Of a stretch of 64,000 nt of DNA, positions 7,989 to 18,479 are shown piece after piece; position 1 is the first letter of the stretch, and each line of letters opens with the position of its first letter. The notes beneath the pieces are model-generated. The model was given only the letters and a program-made list of their open reading frames with translations, was not told the origin of the DNA and searched no databases. Source of the stretch: Rahnella aceris (GTDB lineage Bacteria; Pseudomonadota; Gammaproteobacteria; Enterobacterales; Enterobacteriaceae); NCBI RefSeq assembly GCF_011684115.1, contig NZ_JAADJV010000001.1, forward strand, positions 1 to 64,000, given 5' to 3'. The position numbers were made by a program, and so were the translations under genes.

Positions 7989-10284
7989 CCTTCATCGAAA
8001 ACTGGCGCAAAGCTGGCTGCTGATTATCGTGCTACTGGTCGCAGCGTTGTTCTGGTTACTGCCACGCAGCCAGATTAACAGCAGCGTTCTGGCGCTGTTG
8101 CCGCAGCAGCAGGAAACGGATATTCCGCAGGCTTTTTCTGACGGCTTTACTCAGCGTCTGGATCGCCAGCTTATGTGGCTGGTCAGCCCGCCGCCGGGAG
8201 CGGGTATTCAGCCCGCTGCTGAGTGGCTGAAGCATTTGCAGGCGCTGCCTGAACTGAGTCAGGTACAGGGCCCGATGGACGCACAGCGTCAGCAGGAGTG
8301 GGGCACTTTCTTCTTCAAACATCGCAATGCGTTGCTCGATGACGCCACACGCCAGCGTCTGAAATCGGGCGCTGATGCGCAAAGTCAGTGGATCCTCGGC
8401 CAGATCTATTCGGCATTTTCAGGCGTCAGTGGCAAAGAGCTGGCAAACGATCCGTTATTGCTGGTTCGTGCCTCGCAGATGGCGCAACAGCAGAGCAGCG
8501 GCGGTATGACGCTGGATCAGGGCTGGCTGATGGTCCGTGATAAAAAGGGGCGTAGCTGGTACATGGTGCATGGCGAGCTGAAGGCGTCTTCTTATGACAT
8601 CACGTCGGCTAAACAAACCGTAGCGGCTCTTGGTGCGGTGAAAGAAGCTTTTGAGGCGCGCTGGCCGGGTGCAAAAGTGCTTGAGCGTGGCACGATTTTC
8701 TACAGCAATTATGCCAGCCAGCAGGCTGAGCACGATCTTTCCACGATTGGTGCGGCGTCAGTAACTGGCGTGTTTGTGCTGATTTTACTGATGTTTCGTT
8801 CGGTCCTGCCGATGCTGCTCAGCTTACTGTCAATCGCCATCGGCGCGCTGTCAGGCACGGTGTTTACCCTGTGGGTATTTGGTGAAATCCACGTGATGAC
8901 ATTGGTGCTGAGCACCAGCATTGTTGGTATTTCTGCCGATTACACGCTGTATTTCCTGACCGAACGGCGGGTGCATGGCGATTCCAGCACACCGCTGGAA
9001 AGTCTGAAAAAACTGTTCCCTGCGTTATCGGTGGCGCTGCTGACCACGGTGTTGGCCTATCTGATGTTGCTGATTGCGCCATTCCCCGGCTTGCGGCAGC
9101 TGGCAGTGTTTGCCGCCGCCGGGCTGAGTGCGGCCTGCATCACCGTGATGTGCTGGTATCCGTATTTGTCCAGGCGTTTGCCGACAGGGCCAGCGCCGGG
9201 GCTGACGCTGATCATGCGCTGGTTACTGGCCTGGCGTAGTCGCAAAGCTGTGCGCATTGGCCTGCCGTTACTGATTTTAGTGCTGGTGGTGGCAGGAATA
9301 TCGCGGCTGAAAATCAATGATGACATTGCGGATTTGCAATCTCTTCCGGCTGGTTTGCAACTACAGGAACAGCAAATTGCCGCGCTGACCGGGCAGACGA
9401 ACGATCAGAAATGGCTGGTGGTATACGGCGATAGCGCAGAGCAGACACTGCAACGTCTGGAAGCATTGCGGCCAAAGCTGGCGCAGGCCAAAGAGAAGGG
9501 GGTGATTGACGGATTCCGGGCGATCACTCTGCCTTCTCAGGCACAGCAGCAGCGGGATTTATCGCTGCTTCGCCAGCACGCACCGCAAATTATTGCGCAA
9601 TTGCAGCAGGCGGGGATCCCGGTGGCGAAGCCGGATCTCAGTGCGCAGACGGTTGATGTGCCGGAATGGCGCAACAGCGTGGTCAGTGAGGGCTGGCGTT
9701 TGTTGTGGCTGTCCCTGCCGGACGGGCGCAGCGCCGCACTGATCCCGGTGAATGGCGTTCATGACAGCGCAGCCATGGCGGCGCTGGCGGCATCCATGCC
9801 GGGAACCGGCTGGATCGATCGTAAAACTGAATTCAGCGAACTGTTTTCGCAATACCGTGTTTATCTGACCTGGCTACTGGCGCTCGCCGTTGCAGTCATT
9901 GCGGTCACTTATCTCTGGCGTTTTCGTCTGCCACACGGGCTTGTTTGCCTGGTTCCGACCTTACTTTCCCTTGGGATGGGCGTCGCTGCGCTGGGCTTCA
10001 GTGGCCATAATCTTAATTTGTTCTCCCTGCTGGCGCTGATTCTGGTGCTGGGGATCGGCATCAATTACACCCTGTTTTTCACCAATCCACGCGGCACGCC
10101 GACGACATCCATGTTTGCCATTTTTATGGCTGCGGTCACCACGTTGCTGACGTTCGGTATGCTGGTGTTCAGTTCCACGCAGGCGATCAGCAGTTTTGGC
10201 ATCGTGCTGAGCTTTGGCATATTAACGGCATTTCTGTTGTCGCCACTGACCTTGCCAGCTAAAAAAAGAGGACGCAAAAAATGA
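7978..10284 (+). CDS. apeM: MMPL/RND-family exporter, aryl polyene cluster
   Basis: The 768-residue inner membrane transporter of the MMPL type has an N-terminal membrane segment, a large periplasmic loop (about 50-250), a membrane block at about 255-410, a second loop, and a final block at about 625-760. TTG at 7978 is the start that fits the overlap with apeL. It probably extracts the finished lipid-polyene from the inner membrane and passes it to ApeL. Substrate is inferred from the cluster. Confidence 0.86.
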   Translation: MHPDLHRKLAQSWLLIIVLLVAALFWLLPRSQINSSVLALLPQQQETDIPQAFSDGFTQRLDRQLMWLVSPPPGAGIQPAAEWLKHLQALPELSQVQGPMDAQRQQEWGTFFFKHRNALLDDATRQRLKSGADAQSQWILGQIYSAFSGVSGKELANDPLLLVRASQMAQQQSSGGMTLDQGWLMVRDKKGRSWYMVHGELKASSYDITSAKQTVAALGAVKEAFEARWPGAKVLERGTIFYSNYASQQAEHDLSTIGAASVTGVFVLILLMFRSVLPMLLSLLSIAIGALSGTVFTLWVFGEIHVMTLVLSTSIVGISADYTLYFLTERRVHGDSSTPLESLKKLFPALSVALLTTVLAYLMLLIAPFPGLRQLAVFAAAGLSAACITVMCWYPYLSRRLPTGPAPGLTLIMRWLLAWRSRKAVRIGLPLLILVLVVAGISRLKINDDIADLQSLPAGLQLQEQQIAALTGQTNDQKWLVVYGDSAEQTLQRLEALRPKLAQAKEKGVIDGFRAITLPSQAQQQRDLSLLRQHAPQIIAQLQQAGIPVAKPDLSAQTVDVPEWRNSVVSEGWRLLWLSLPDGRSAALIPVNGVHDSAAMAALAASMPGTGWIDRKTEFSELFSQYRVYLTWLLALAVAVIAVTYLWRFRLPHGLVCLVPTLLSLGMGVAALGFSGHNLNLFSLLALILVLGIGINYTLFFTNPRGTPTTSMFAIFMAAVTTLLTFGMLVFSSTQAISSFGIVLSFGILTAFLLSPLTLPAKKRGRKK

Positions 10285-10856
10285 CCCGGTTTATGCTGCC
10301 AGCGCTGACACTCCTGATTTTTATGCTTGGCGGGTGCGCGACAAATCCCCCTTCAGATACGCAGCCGCAAGCCTGGCTGAAACGCGGCGTGCAGGTGAAA
10401 TTACCCGCGCCCACCCTGGATAAACCGGTCAGCCAGCAGCAGTTGCTGACGGCCACGGTGAAAGGTAAACAACAGTCTTTGCTGGTGCTGCTCAATGCAG
10501 ATGGAAAGTCGTTACAGCTTGCCGGGCTTTCCCCTCTGGGGATCCGCCTGTTCAAAGTGGTCTACGATCAAACGGGGATCCACACCGAACAGGCCATGAA
10601 GATCGACGGTTTACCTCCAGCAAATCAAGTTCTGGCCGATATTATGTTGAGCTACTGGCCAGCGCAGCGCTGGCAGCCGCTGTTGCCGGCGGGCTGGAAA
10701 CTGGACGATCAGCCGCTGCGCCGCACGTTACTGGATAACCAGGGCCATACGATCACCCGCATCGACTATCTGCCACAGGGCAGCGGACGTCAGCCGGTAT
10801 CAATCACGCAGATGGCGTTTCACTACCAGATAACTATCCAGAATGTGGGTGACTAA
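10281..10856 (+). CDS. apeN: DUF3261 outer membrane lipoprotein, aryl polyene cluster
   Basis: The 191-residue protein has a lipoprotein signal peptide with lipobox LGGC (Cys19) and no Asp at +2, so outer membrane placement is expected. It pairs with the LolA-like ApeL much as LolB does with LolA, and probably inserts the polyene in the outer membrane (inference). It is coupled to apeM by ATGA. Confidence 0.83.
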   Translation: MTRFMLPALTLLIFMLGGCATNPPSDTQPQAWLKRGVQVKLPAPTLDKPVSQQQLLTATVKGKQQSLLVLLNADGKSLQLAGLSPLGIRLFKVVYDQTGIHTEQAMKIDGLPPANQVLADIMLSYWPAQRWQPLLPAGWKLDDQPLRRTLLDNQGHTITRIDYLPQGSGRQPVSITQMAFHYQITIQNVGD

Positions 10857-10857
10857 C

Positions 10858-12030
10858 ATGATTTATTTTTCGGCCGTGGGCATGGTTAACGCGCTGGGAA
10901 ACAGCAATGCGCAAATCGCTGCCAGCCTGACATCAGGTGCCGCGCCGGGAATGTCGTTGCAGGAAGGATGGCTGACGGAAGAACGGCCGGTCTGGCTCGG
11001 CGCGGTGACCGGCGAACTGCCCGCGATCCCCGGCTCTCTGTCAGCGCACCGCAGCCGCAACAACCAGTTGTTGCTGGCTGCGCTGGCACAGATTGAGTCT
11101 CAGGTTCACGCGGCTGTCAGCCGGTACGGTAAAGATCGTGTCGCGGTCATTATGGGCACCAGTACCTCGGGCATTGCCGAAGGCGAAGAGGCGGTGCGCC
11201 ATCTGCACCGGCATGGGCAATTTCCGTCGGGCTATGATTATCAGCAACAGGAACTGGGCGATCCTTCACTTTTTATGGCGGAGTTGCTGGATCTCTGTGG
11301 CCCGGCTTACACATTATCAACAGCCTGCTCATCCAGCGCGCGAGCGATTATCAGCGGGAAACGCCTGATTGACGCCGGGCTGGCCGACGCGGCGCTGGTG
11401 GGTGGCGCTGACAGCCTGTGCCGGATGCCGGTGAACGGCTTCAACAGCCTGGAATCTTTCTCCCGCGGACGCTGTACGCCGTTCGGGCAAGATCGCGATG
11501 GCATCAATATCGGTGAAGCCTCGGCGTTGATCCTGCTGACCCGTGAGCCCGCAGACGTCGCATTACTGGGGGCTGGCGAATCATCCGATGCGTGGCATAT
11601 GTCTGCACCGCATCCGGAAGGTCTCGGCGCGGAACGGGCAATCCGCATGGCACTGGCGCAGGCCGGGCTGAGTGCGGCAGACGTGGGTTACATCAACGCA
11701 CACGGTACCGCCACACCGCTCAATGATCAGGCAGAAGCCGCTGTCATACACCGGCTGTTTGGCAGCCAGACGCCGTGCAGTTCGACCAAGCATCTCACTG
11801 GCCATACGCTGGGCGCGGCGGGTGCGACAGAAGCGGCGCTGGGCTGGCTGATCCTGACGCAAAATCTTAACCTGCCGCCACAGGATTTCAGCGTGATGCC
11901 CCGTGATACCCGTCTGGCGGCGATCCGGCTGGTGGAAAAAGGCGAAGCGCTGGTGAAACCCGTTATTCTCTCCAACTCGTTTGCCTTTGGCGGTAATAAC
12001 GCCTGCATTGTGATCGGGAGGCCGTCATGA
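10858..12030 (+). CDS. apeO: Beta-ketoacyl-ACP synthase (elongating KS), aryl polyene cluster
   Basis: The 390-residue FabF-like ketosynthase has its active-site Cys157 in STACSSS, His282 in NAHGTATP and His316 in LTGHTLGAAG, a complete Cys-His-His triad. In the studied pathway it forms a heterodimer with the chain-length factor ApeC. The ATG at 10858 starts right after the apeN stop. A GTG at 10843 would add five residues. Confidence 0.9.
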   Translation: MIYFSAVGMVNALGNSNAQIAASLTSGAAPGMSLQEGWLTEERPVWLGAVTGELPAIPGSLSAHRSRNNQLLLAALAQIESQVHAAVSRYGKDRVAVIMGTSTSGIAEGEEAVRHLHRHGQFPSGYDYQQQELGDPSLFMAELLDLCGPAYTLSTACSSSARAIISGKRLIDAGLADAALVGGADSLCRMPVNGFNSLESFSRGRCTPFGQDRDGINIGEASALILLTREPADVALLGAGESSDAWHMSAPHPEGLGAERAIRMALAQAGLSAADVGYINAHGTATPLNDQAEAAVIHRLFGSQTPCSSTKHLTGHTLGAAGATEAALGWLILTQNLNLPPQDFSVMPRDTRLAAIRLVEKGEALVKPVILSNSFAFGGNNACIVIGRPS

Positions 12031-12506
12031 GTATGCTCAGCGCGGAGCATTATCTGCCGCATGAATCACCGATGGTTTTGCTGGATAAGGTACTTAGCGT
12101 CACAGAAGAGACCGCGCTGTGCAGCGTGGTGGTGTCCGAAAACAGCGTGCTGGCGCCGTTTCTCAATGTCCGTGGCGCGTTACCTGCGTGGTATGCCCTT
12201 GAGCTTATCGCGCAAACGGTCGGCGTCTGGAGCGGCTGGCACGGTGCACAAAGTGGCGAACCGCCTCAGGTTGGCATGTTGCTGGGCGGCAGGGCTTTGA
12301 AATGCAGCGTGCCGGAATTTGCGGCAGGCAGTGAATTATTCATCAGCGTCTCAATGGTGCTGCGCGATGAAAAACTCGCCAGCTTCGAAGGCGTGATCTG
12401 CATTAAACAAGAAAAAGACAACCTGCAGGTTGCAAAAGGACGGCTGAATACATACCAGCCAGACAAGGATGAACTTATTAAGTTAACTCAGGGGAAACAG
12501 GAATGA
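12027..12506 (+). CDS. apeP: Hotdog-fold 3-hydroxyacyl-ACP dehydratase, second subunit
   Basis: The 159-residue FabA/FabZ-like protein has the N-terminal motif YLPHESPMVLLD with catalytic-type His12. It is the partner expected for ApeI. The ATGA overlap with apeO suggests co-translation. The carboxyl third is less conserved. Confidence 0.87.
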   Translation: MSMLSAEHYLPHESPMVLLDKVLSVTEETALCSVVVSENSVLAPFLNVRGALPAWYALELIAQTVGVWSGWHGAQSGEPPQVGMLLGGRALKCSVPEFAAGSELFISVSMVLRDEKLASFEGVICIKQEKDNLQVAKGRLNTYQPDKDELIKLTQGKQE

Positions 12507-13234
12507 TGCGTTCGGTATTAGTAACCGGTGCCAGCAAAGGGATCGGCAAAGCCATTGCCAGCCAGTTAGCCGGCGATGGTTTTTTGGTGGTCATTCACTA
12601 CCACAGCGATAAAGCAGGGGCAGAAAGCACCCTGCAACAGATAACCGACAACGGCGGCAGCGGGCGAATTGTGCAGTTTGATATCAGCAACCGCCAGCAG
12701 TGCCGCGACGTTATTGAAGCCGATATTGAGGCGCATGGCGCGTACTACGGTGTGATCAATAATGCCGGGATTACCCGCGACGCGGCATTTCCGGCACTGA
12801 CCGACGAAGACTGGGACGGCGTGATCCACACCAATCTCGACAGCTTCTACAATGTTTTACAGCCCTGCGTGATGCCGATGATTGGGCTGCGTCAGGGCGG
12901 GCGTATAATCGCGCTTTCCTCGGTTTCCGGTATTACGGGCAACCGCGGACAGGTCAACTACAGCGCGGCGAAAGCCGGAATTATCGGTGCCTGTAAAGCG
13001 CTGTCGCTGGAACTGGCGAAACGCAAAATCACTGTTAACTGTATTGCGCCGGGGCTGATCGACACTGGCATGCTGGATATGGAAAAAACGGCACTCGATG
13101 CCGCAATGGGTATGATCCCGCTCAAACGTATGGGCCGGGCAGAAGAAGTTGCCGGACTGGCAAGCTATCTGATGTCAGATATCGCCGGTTATGTGACCCG
13201 CCAAGTGATCTCCATCAACGGAGGCATGGTATGA
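12503..13234 (+). CDS. apeQ: 3-oxoacyl-ACP reductase (SDR), aryl polyene cluster
   Basis: The 243-residue FabG-like short-chain dehydrogenase has the cofactor motif TGASKGIG, NNAG, and the Ser140-Tyr153-Lys157 triad in SSVSG and YSAAK. It reduces the beta-keto group after each condensation. It is coupled to apeP and apeR by overlapping stop/start codons. ATG at 12503 or 12506 is possible. Confidence 0.92.
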   Translation: MMRSVLVTGASKGIGKAIASQLAGDGFLVVIHYHSDKAGAESTLQQITDNGGSGRIVQFDISNRQQCRDVIEADIEAHGAYYGVINNAGITRDAAFPALTDEDWDGVIHTNLDSFYNVLQPCVMPMIGLRQGGRIIALSSVSGITGNRGQVNYSAAKAGIIGACKALSLELAKRKITVNCIAPGLIDTGMLDMEKTALDAAMGMIPLKRMGRAEEVAGLASYLMSDIAGYVTRQVISINGGMV

Positions 13235-14460
13235 GCCAGCGCGTAGTCATTACCGGTATGAAAGGCATAACGGCGTTCGGCAATCATTGGGACGAGATTT
13301 CCACCCGCCTGCAGCAGGGTAAAAACGCTGTCCGCCACATGGACGAATGGCTGATTTACCAGGGGCTGAATACGCATCTGGGTGCGCCGGTGGATGATTT
13401 TGTTATCCCGGCGCATTACACCCGCAAGCGCATCCGTTCGATGGGCCGCGTCTCCCTGCTGTCAACCCGTGCGGTTGAACTGGCGCTGGAGCAGGCCGGT
13501 TTACTGGAAGACCCGGTGCTGACTGACGGCGAAACCGGTATTGCCTTCGGATCATCCACTGGCAGCACGGGTCCGGTCAGCGAATTCGCTACCATGCTGA
13601 CGGAAAAGCACACCAACAATATTACCGGTACGACTTACGTGCAGATGATGCCGCATACCACAGCGGTGAATGCAGGTTTGTTCTTTGGCCTGAAAGGGCG
13701 GGTGATCCCAACCTCCAGCGCCTGCACCTCGGGCAGCCAGGCGATCGGTTATGCCTATGAAGCCATCAGACACGGTTACCAGACGGTGATGGTGGCAGGC
13801 GGCGCGGAAGAACTTTGCCCGTCAGAAGCTGCTGTGTTTGACACGCTGTTCGCCACCAGCCAGCAAAATGAGCACCCTGAACTGTCGCCGCGTCCGTTTG
13901 ATAAGCAGCGCGACGGACTGGTGATCGGCGAAGGTGCCGGGGCACTGATCCTCGAGTCACTGGAACATGCACAGGCGCGCGGTGCGAAAATTTACGCCGA
14001 GATCGTGGGTTTTGCCACTAACTGTGACGCGTCCCATATCACTCAGCCGCAGCAATCGACGATGCAGATTTGCATCGAAAAAGCGCTGAAAAATGCCGGT
14101 ATACCTGCTTCTGAAATCGGTTATATCAGTGCACATGGCACGGCCACCGACCGCGGTGATATTGCCGAAAGCCACGCGACCGCTGCGGTGTTTGGCAATC
14201 AGACGCCAATCTCGTCACTGAAAAGCTACTTCGGTCATACACTCGGTGCCTGCGGTGCACTGGAAGCGTGGATGTCGCTGGAAATGATGCGCGAAGACCG
14301 GTTCGTGCCGACTATCAACCTGACGCAGCCGGATCCGCTTTGCGGCGAACTCGACTACGTAATGGGCGAATCACGTCATATTCAGACTGAATTTATCCAG
14401 TCGAATAACTTTGCATTCGGTGGAATTAATACCTCTTTAGTTTTCCGTCGCTGGCCGTAA
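13231..14460 (+). CDS. apeR: Beta-ketoacyl-ACP synthase, second KS of aryl polyene cluster
   Basis: The 409-residue FabB/F-like ketosynthase has Cys165 in SSACTSGSQ, His302 in SAHGTATD and His336 in YFGHTLGACG. In the characterised system ApeR is a homodimeric KS distinct from ApeO:ApeC and may act in the first condensation. It is the last ape-lettered gene of the run. Confidence 0.9.
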   Translation: MSQRVVITGMKGITAFGNHWDEISTRLQQGKNAVRHMDEWLIYQGLNTHLGAPVDDFVIPAHYTRKRIRSMGRVSLLSTRAVELALEQAGLLEDPVLTDGETGIAFGSSTGSTGPVSEFATMLTEKHTNNITGTTYVQMMPHTTAVNAGLFFGLKGRVIPTSSACTSGSQAIGYAYEAIRHGYQTVMVAGGAEELCPSEAAVFDTLFATSQQNEHPELSPRPFDKQRDGLVIGEGAGALILESLEHAQARGAKIYAEIVGFATNCDASHITQPQQSTMQICIEKALKNAGIPASEIGYISAHGTATDRGDIAESHATAAVFGNQTPISSLKSYFGHTLGACGALEAWMSLEMMREDRFVPTINLTQPDPLCGELDYVMGESRHIQTEFIQSNNFAFGGINTSLVFRRWP

Positions 14461-14462
14461 CG

Positions 14463-15149
14463 ATGAATTTTGCGCGTGTCATTACTGCGTCGCTGGATGA
14501 CAACTTTTCGTTGTCACGTTTGCCCGCAGAATGGCTCGAAAAAAGTGAAGGGATGAATCCTGCCCGCCGCCAGCAATGGTACGCGGGCAGGGCGCTTCTG
14601 GCCGAGGCCATGTCAGTTTTCAACGGCTGTGACAACTTACCCGTCCTGCAGATTTCCGCGCAGGGAAAACCGTCTTTTGCGGATGCTTCTCTGCCACATT
14701 TCTCCCTCAGCCACAGTAAAAATCATCTGCAACTGTTGTTATGTCCGGCGGGTGAAAGTGGCGGTGATGTGGAGCAAATCCGCCCGCGCCCACGTTATCT
14801 TGACGTGGCACGCGCAGCATTCAGTGATATCGAATGTCAGTGGCTGGTGGAACAGGCTTGCCCGCAAACGGCGTTCTGGCAGCTATGGTGTCTGCGTGAG
14901 GCGTGGCTGAAACAGCAGGGTGGCAGTGTGTGGCAGATGGACAGGCTTCGCCTGGATCCAGGCAATCAGCGGTTTACTTCACAATCTGCCGCTGAAAGCC
15001 GGTTATGGTGCGCTGCGGATGAGTCCGTGATGCGCGCGCTGGCGTTGCCTGCCGGTGTCTCTGACGTTGATGAATATCGGTTTGATGCCGCGTCAGGCGG
15101 TTTTATCTGGCAGGTTTCACGGCACTGGACCCGTTTTTCCCTTTCCTGA
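14463..15149 (+). CDS. 4'-phosphopantetheinyl transferase (Sfp/AcpT type)
   Basis: The 228-residue protein has the Sfp-superfamily pattern: GGDVEQI (an Asp of the metal site; the usual DxE reads DVE here) followed by FWQLWCLREAWLK with the WxxKEA-like motif as LREAWLK. It should attach phosphopantetheine to the cluster ACPs. It begins two bases after the apeR stop and closes the operon. A cluster-borne PPTase suggests the host AcpS does not fully serve these ACPs. Confidence 0.85.
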   Translation: MNFARVITASLDDNFSLSRLPAEWLEKSEGMNPARRQQWYAGRALLAEAMSVFNGCDNLPVLQISAQGKPSFADASLPHFSLSHSKNHLQLLLCPAGESGGDVEQIRPRPRYLDVARAAFSDIECQWLVEQACPQTAFWQLWCLREAWLKQQGGSVWQMDRLRLDPGNQRFTSQSAAESRLWCAADESVMRALALPAGVSDVDEYRFDAASGGFIWQVSRHWTRFSLS

Positions 15150-15262
15150 TTATTGCGCTCACATCAAAAGTCTTCTGGCAAAGCGGTCGTTTTTATCCAT
15201 GAATGCGCAGTCCATACTCTCTCCAAGATTTATCTTCCTGAAACATTAAAAGAGAGAACAGT

Positions 15263-16066
15263 ATGAGTATTCCTGCATTCGGTCTGGGCACATTCCGCCT
15301 GAAAGATGACGTGGTCAAAGCGTCCGTAGCCACCGCCGTGGAACTGGGCTATCGCGCCATCGATACCGCACAAATTTATGACAACGAAGCGGCTGTCGGC
15401 GATGCACTGGCTGAAAGCGGTGTCTCGCGTGAAGAGTTTTACATCACCACCAAAATCTGGATTGAAAACCTTGCGGCTGACAAAGTCATCGACAGCCTGA
15501 AAGACAGTCTGCGCAAACTGAAAACCGATTATGTCGATCTGACGCTGATCCACTGGCCGTCACCGAATCAGGCCGTCAGCGTGGCAGAAACAATGCATGC
15601 GCTGGTTGAGGCGAAGAAAATGGGCCTGACCCGTGAAATTGGTATTTCCAACTTTACCGTTGCACTGATGCATGAAGCGATCGACGCGGTGGGCGCGGAT
15701 CAGATTGCGACTAACCAGATTGAACTTTCACCGTTCCTGCAAAACCAGACCGTAGTCGATTTTGCCCGCCAGAACGGTATTGCCGTGACGTCTTACATGA
15801 CGCTGGCTTACGGCGACGCGTTGAAAGATTCGACGATTATTGAGATTGCCGCCCGCCATAACGCAACACCTGCACAGATCGTTCTGGCCTGGGCATTGCA
15901 ACTGGGTTACGCGGTGATCCCGTCATCGACCAAACGTGAAAACCTGCAAAGTAATCTGCTGGCGCAACAACTGACGCTGACAGATGCGGATATGCAGCAG
16001 ATCGCTGCGCTTGAACGCAACGGGCGTCTGGTCAGCCCTGAAGGTCTGGCGCCTGCGTGGGATTGA
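15263..16066 (+). CDS. dkgB: 2,5-diketo-D-gluconate reductase B, aldo/keto reductase
   Basis: The 267-residue AKR-family protein has the signature [14 protein letters not shown] with catalytic Asp and Tyr, the Lys in TTKIW and the His in LIHWP. It reduces methylglyoxal and related aldehydes or ketones in the cytoplasm. It has its own ribosome binding site (AGAGAACAGT region) and follows a 113-base gap after the pigment cluster. In E. coli the same gene follows rrnH-aspU directly, so the ape cluster lies between conserved neighbours. Confidence 0.93.
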   Translation: MSIPAFGLGTFRLKDDVVKASVATAVELGYRAIDTAQIYDNEAAVGDALAESGVSREEFYITTKIWIENLAADKVIDSLKDSLRKLKTDYVDLTLIHWPSPNQAVSVAETMHALVEAKKMGLTREIGISNFTVALMHEAIDAVGADQIATNQIELSPFLQNQTVVDFARQNGIAVTSYMTLAYGDALKDSTIIEIAARHNATPAQIVLAWALQLGYAVIPSSTKRENLQSNLLAQQLTLTDADMQQIAALERNGRLVSPEGLAPAWD

Positions 16067-16074
16067 TCCACAAC

Positions 16075-16098
16075 GCCTCCCCCTGCAAAGGGGGAGGC
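16075..16098 (+). terminator. GC-rich hairpin after dkgB
   Basis: GCCTCCCC pairs with GGGGAGGC in a strong stem nine bases after the dkgB stop, and both flanking genes converge on it. There is no clear T run. Its core is similar to the C-rich hairpin repeats at 22357 and 48219. Confidence 0.6.
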
Positions 16099-16106
16099 GC
16101 AGGCAT

Positions 16107-17003
16107 TTAAGCTCTTCCAGCCCCAAGCTTCTCACTGAGAAAATCAATAAAACACCGGATACGTGTGCTGACGGTCTGATCGCTGTAATACACCGCGTGC
16201 AACGGCATGGCGATGCGCATAATGTCCGGCACCAGCAGTTTTACCAAATCACCCCGCGCCACATCTTCATCAGTCATAAAATCCGACAGACAGGCAATAC
16301 CATTGCCCTGCAAACACAGCCTGCGCAGTGTTTCACCGCTTCCTGAACTGATAAATGGTGTGACCGTCAGTTGCTGACCGTCAGCGCACAGCAGCGGCCA
16401 TTTATTCAGCGCAACCACTTCGTTAAAGCCCAGACAACGGTGTTTCAGTAAATCATCGGCGCTTTGCGGCGTTCCCCATTTTTTCAGGTAATCCGGCGAA
16501 GCCAGCACGCTGCGATAGCTCAGCATCAGTTTGCGCGCCCGCAGGCTGGAATCTTCCAGCTCACCGACGCGGATCGCCACATCCACTTTATGGTCGATCA
16601 GATTGATATTGCTCTCGGAGGAGAATAGTGCGAGCGACATCTTCGGGAAACGTTCAGTAAATTCGGCCACCAGCGGTGAAATGACATGCAAAATGACCGG
16701 GGTTGCGGCATCGATTCGCAACAGCCCCTGCGGATCGTCGCGGTTCTCCAGCAAATCATCTTCTGCAGCCGCCATCTCATGCAGGATTTTTTGTACCCGG
16801 ACGAAATAGCGCTCGCCTTCGTGCGTCAGGCTGATCTGACGCGTGGTGCGGTTGAGCAGGGTGATCCCCAGCTTTTGTTCCAGACGTTTTAATGTCCGGC
16901 TGACCACTGAATTATCCTGACCCAGTTGTTCAGCGGCACGGCTGAAACTGCCACTTTCCACCACAGTCACAAACGTAATCAACTCTTCGGAACTGGCTCG
17001 CAT
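16107..17003 (-). CDS. yafC: LysR-family transcriptional regulator YafC
   Basis: The 298-residue protein has an N-terminal winged helix-turn-helix ([23 protein letters not shown]) and a LysR effector domain. It is close to E. coli YafC along its whole length, including ASPDY, LGF and the C-terminal [13 protein letters not shown]. It is divergent from the MFS exporter gene, with a 106-base shared intergenic region, so that transporter is the likely target. Its effector is unknown. Confidence 0.92.
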   Translation of the reverse strand: MRASSEELITFVTVVESGSFSRAAEQLGQDNSVVSRTLKRLEQKLGITLLNRTTRQISLTHEGERYFVRVQKILHEMAAAEDDLLENRDDPQGLLRIDAATPVILHVISPLVAEFTERFPKMSLALFSSESNINLIDHKVDVAIRVGELEDSSLRARKLMLSYRSVLASPDYLKKWGTPQSADDLLKHRCLGFNEVVALNKWPLLCADGQQLTVTPFISSGSGETLRRLCLQGNGIACLSDFMTDEDVARGDLVKLLVPDIMRIAMPLHAVYYSDQTVSTRIRCFIDFLSEKLGAGRA

Positions 17004-17109
17004 TGTTGTTACTCCGGCATAAATAAATTGATACTTTGGTTATTTAAGTCATTTAAGCACAAGCTGATAATCGTCGCCATCAAATCGATATTCATGTGGA
17101 GTAAAGGTT

Positions 17110-18285
17110 ATGCCGCTTGCACTATTAGCACTGACCATCAGTGCGTTTGCTATAGGAACAACAGAGTTTGTCATCGTCGGGCTGGTGCCGACTATCGCGC
17201 AGCAACTGGGGGTTTCGGTCCCGTCAGCCGGTTTGCTGGTGTCTATATACGCCCTCGGTGTGGCGATTGGCGCGCCGGTTCTGACGGCGCTGACCAGCCG
17301 CGTACCGCGCAAAGCGCTGCTGATTGGTTTGATGGTGTTGTTCACGCTGGGTAATCTGCTGGCGTGGCAGTCACCGAATTACAGCACGCTGGTGATGGCG
17401 CGTCTGCTGACCGGTCTGGCGCATGGCGTTTTCTTCTCTATTGGCTCGACGATCGCCACCAGTCTGGTGGCGAAAGAAAAAGCGGCTTCTGCGATTGCGC
17501 TGATGTTTGGCGGTCTGACCGTCGCGCTGGTGACCGGTGTGCCGCTCGGGACATTTATAGGTCAGCATTTTGGCTGGCGCGAAACCTTCCTCGCCGTGTC
17601 AGTTATTGGTGTCGTGGCGATTATTGCCAGCGCTATTCTGGTGCCCAATAACATCAAAAACAAACCTGCGTCACGCATTGTAGATCAGGTAAAAGTGCTG
17701 ATGAATCCGCGACTGTTACTCATTTACGCCATTACCGCGCTGGGTTACGGTGGCGTATTCACTACCTTTACGTTCCTTGCTCCGATGATGCAGGAACAAG
17801 CCGGTTTCTCAGCCAGCATGGTGAGCTGGATCCTGCTGGCGTATGGCGTGTCGGTGGCCATCGGGAATATCTGGGGCGGCAAACTGGCTGACCGTCATGG
17901 CGCAGTCAAAGCGCTGACGATTATTTTTGCCGCACTCGCTGTGCTGCTCCTGATTTTCCAGTTCACTTCAGGTTTCGGTATTCCGGCGTTAATCACGCTG
18001 TTGGTGATGGGCATCTTTGCTTTCGGTAACGTACCGGGATTACAGGTTTATGTGGTGCAGAAAGCCGAAGAGGTGACGCCAAATGCGGTCGATGTTGCTT
18101 CCGGCCTGAACATTGCGGCCTTTAACGTCGGTATTGCCCTGGGGTCAGTGATTGGCGGGCAGGTGGTTTCCACCCTTGGCCTGGCGCAAACGCCATGGAT
18201 TGGAGCGGTTATCGTCGCGGGTGCGCTGCTGCTTATCTGCCTGAGCGGCCATCTGGACCGAAAACCCAAAGCGGCGCTGGCCTGA
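17110..18285 (+). CDS. MFS transporter, DHA1 (AraJ/YdhP-like) family
   Basis: The 391-residue membrane protein has twelve predicted helices, starting PLALLALTISAFAIGTTEFVIVGL, with the GTTEF motif of the AraJ/YdhP/NepI branch and motif-A-like loops (GGKLADRHG). It is probably a sugar or drug proton antiporter that exports its substrate. It is not at this position in E. coli. It is divergent from yafC, an arrangement typical of a LysR regulator and its transporter. Confidence 0.82.
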   Translation: MPLALLALTISAFAIGTTEFVIVGLVPTIAQQLGVSVPSAGLLVSIYALGVAIGAPVLTALTSRVPRKALLIGLMVLFTLGNLLAWQSPNYSTLVMARLLTGLAHGVFFSIGSTIATSLVAKEKAASAIALMFGGLTVALVTGVPLGTFIGQHFGWRETFLAVSVIGVVAIIASAILVPNNIKNKPASRIVDQVKVLMNPRLLLIYAITALGYGGVFTTFTFLAPMMQEQAGFSASMVSWILLAYGVSVAIGNIWGGKLADRHGAVKALTIIFAALAVLLLIFQFTSGFGIPALITLLVMGIFAFGNVPGLQVYVVQKAEEVTPNAVDVASGLNIAAFNVGIALGSVIGGQVVSTLGLAQTPWIGAVIVAGALLLICLSGHLDRKPKAALA

Positions 18286-18308
18286 TTATCCTGTCATTCT
18301 GCGTCTGC

Positions 18309-18338
18309 ACGGCTCGCCTCTGGCGGGCCGTTTTTATT
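18309..18338 (+). terminator. Rho-independent terminator after the MFS gene
   Basis: ACGGCTCGCC pairs with GGCGGGCCGT (one G-T pair) around a TCT loop, followed by TTTTATTTTT. Confidence 0.88.
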
Positions 18339-18479
18339 TTTATGCTAGCCTATAGATGTGACCAGGTTGTATACCAATGTAAACAGATTTGGCCTGAGCG
18401 CTTGCGGGCGTATACTGAGCTTTCGCTGTGAGAATCTCTCTCATATAGCAACGATATAACGGGTAAACAGGCGATTAGC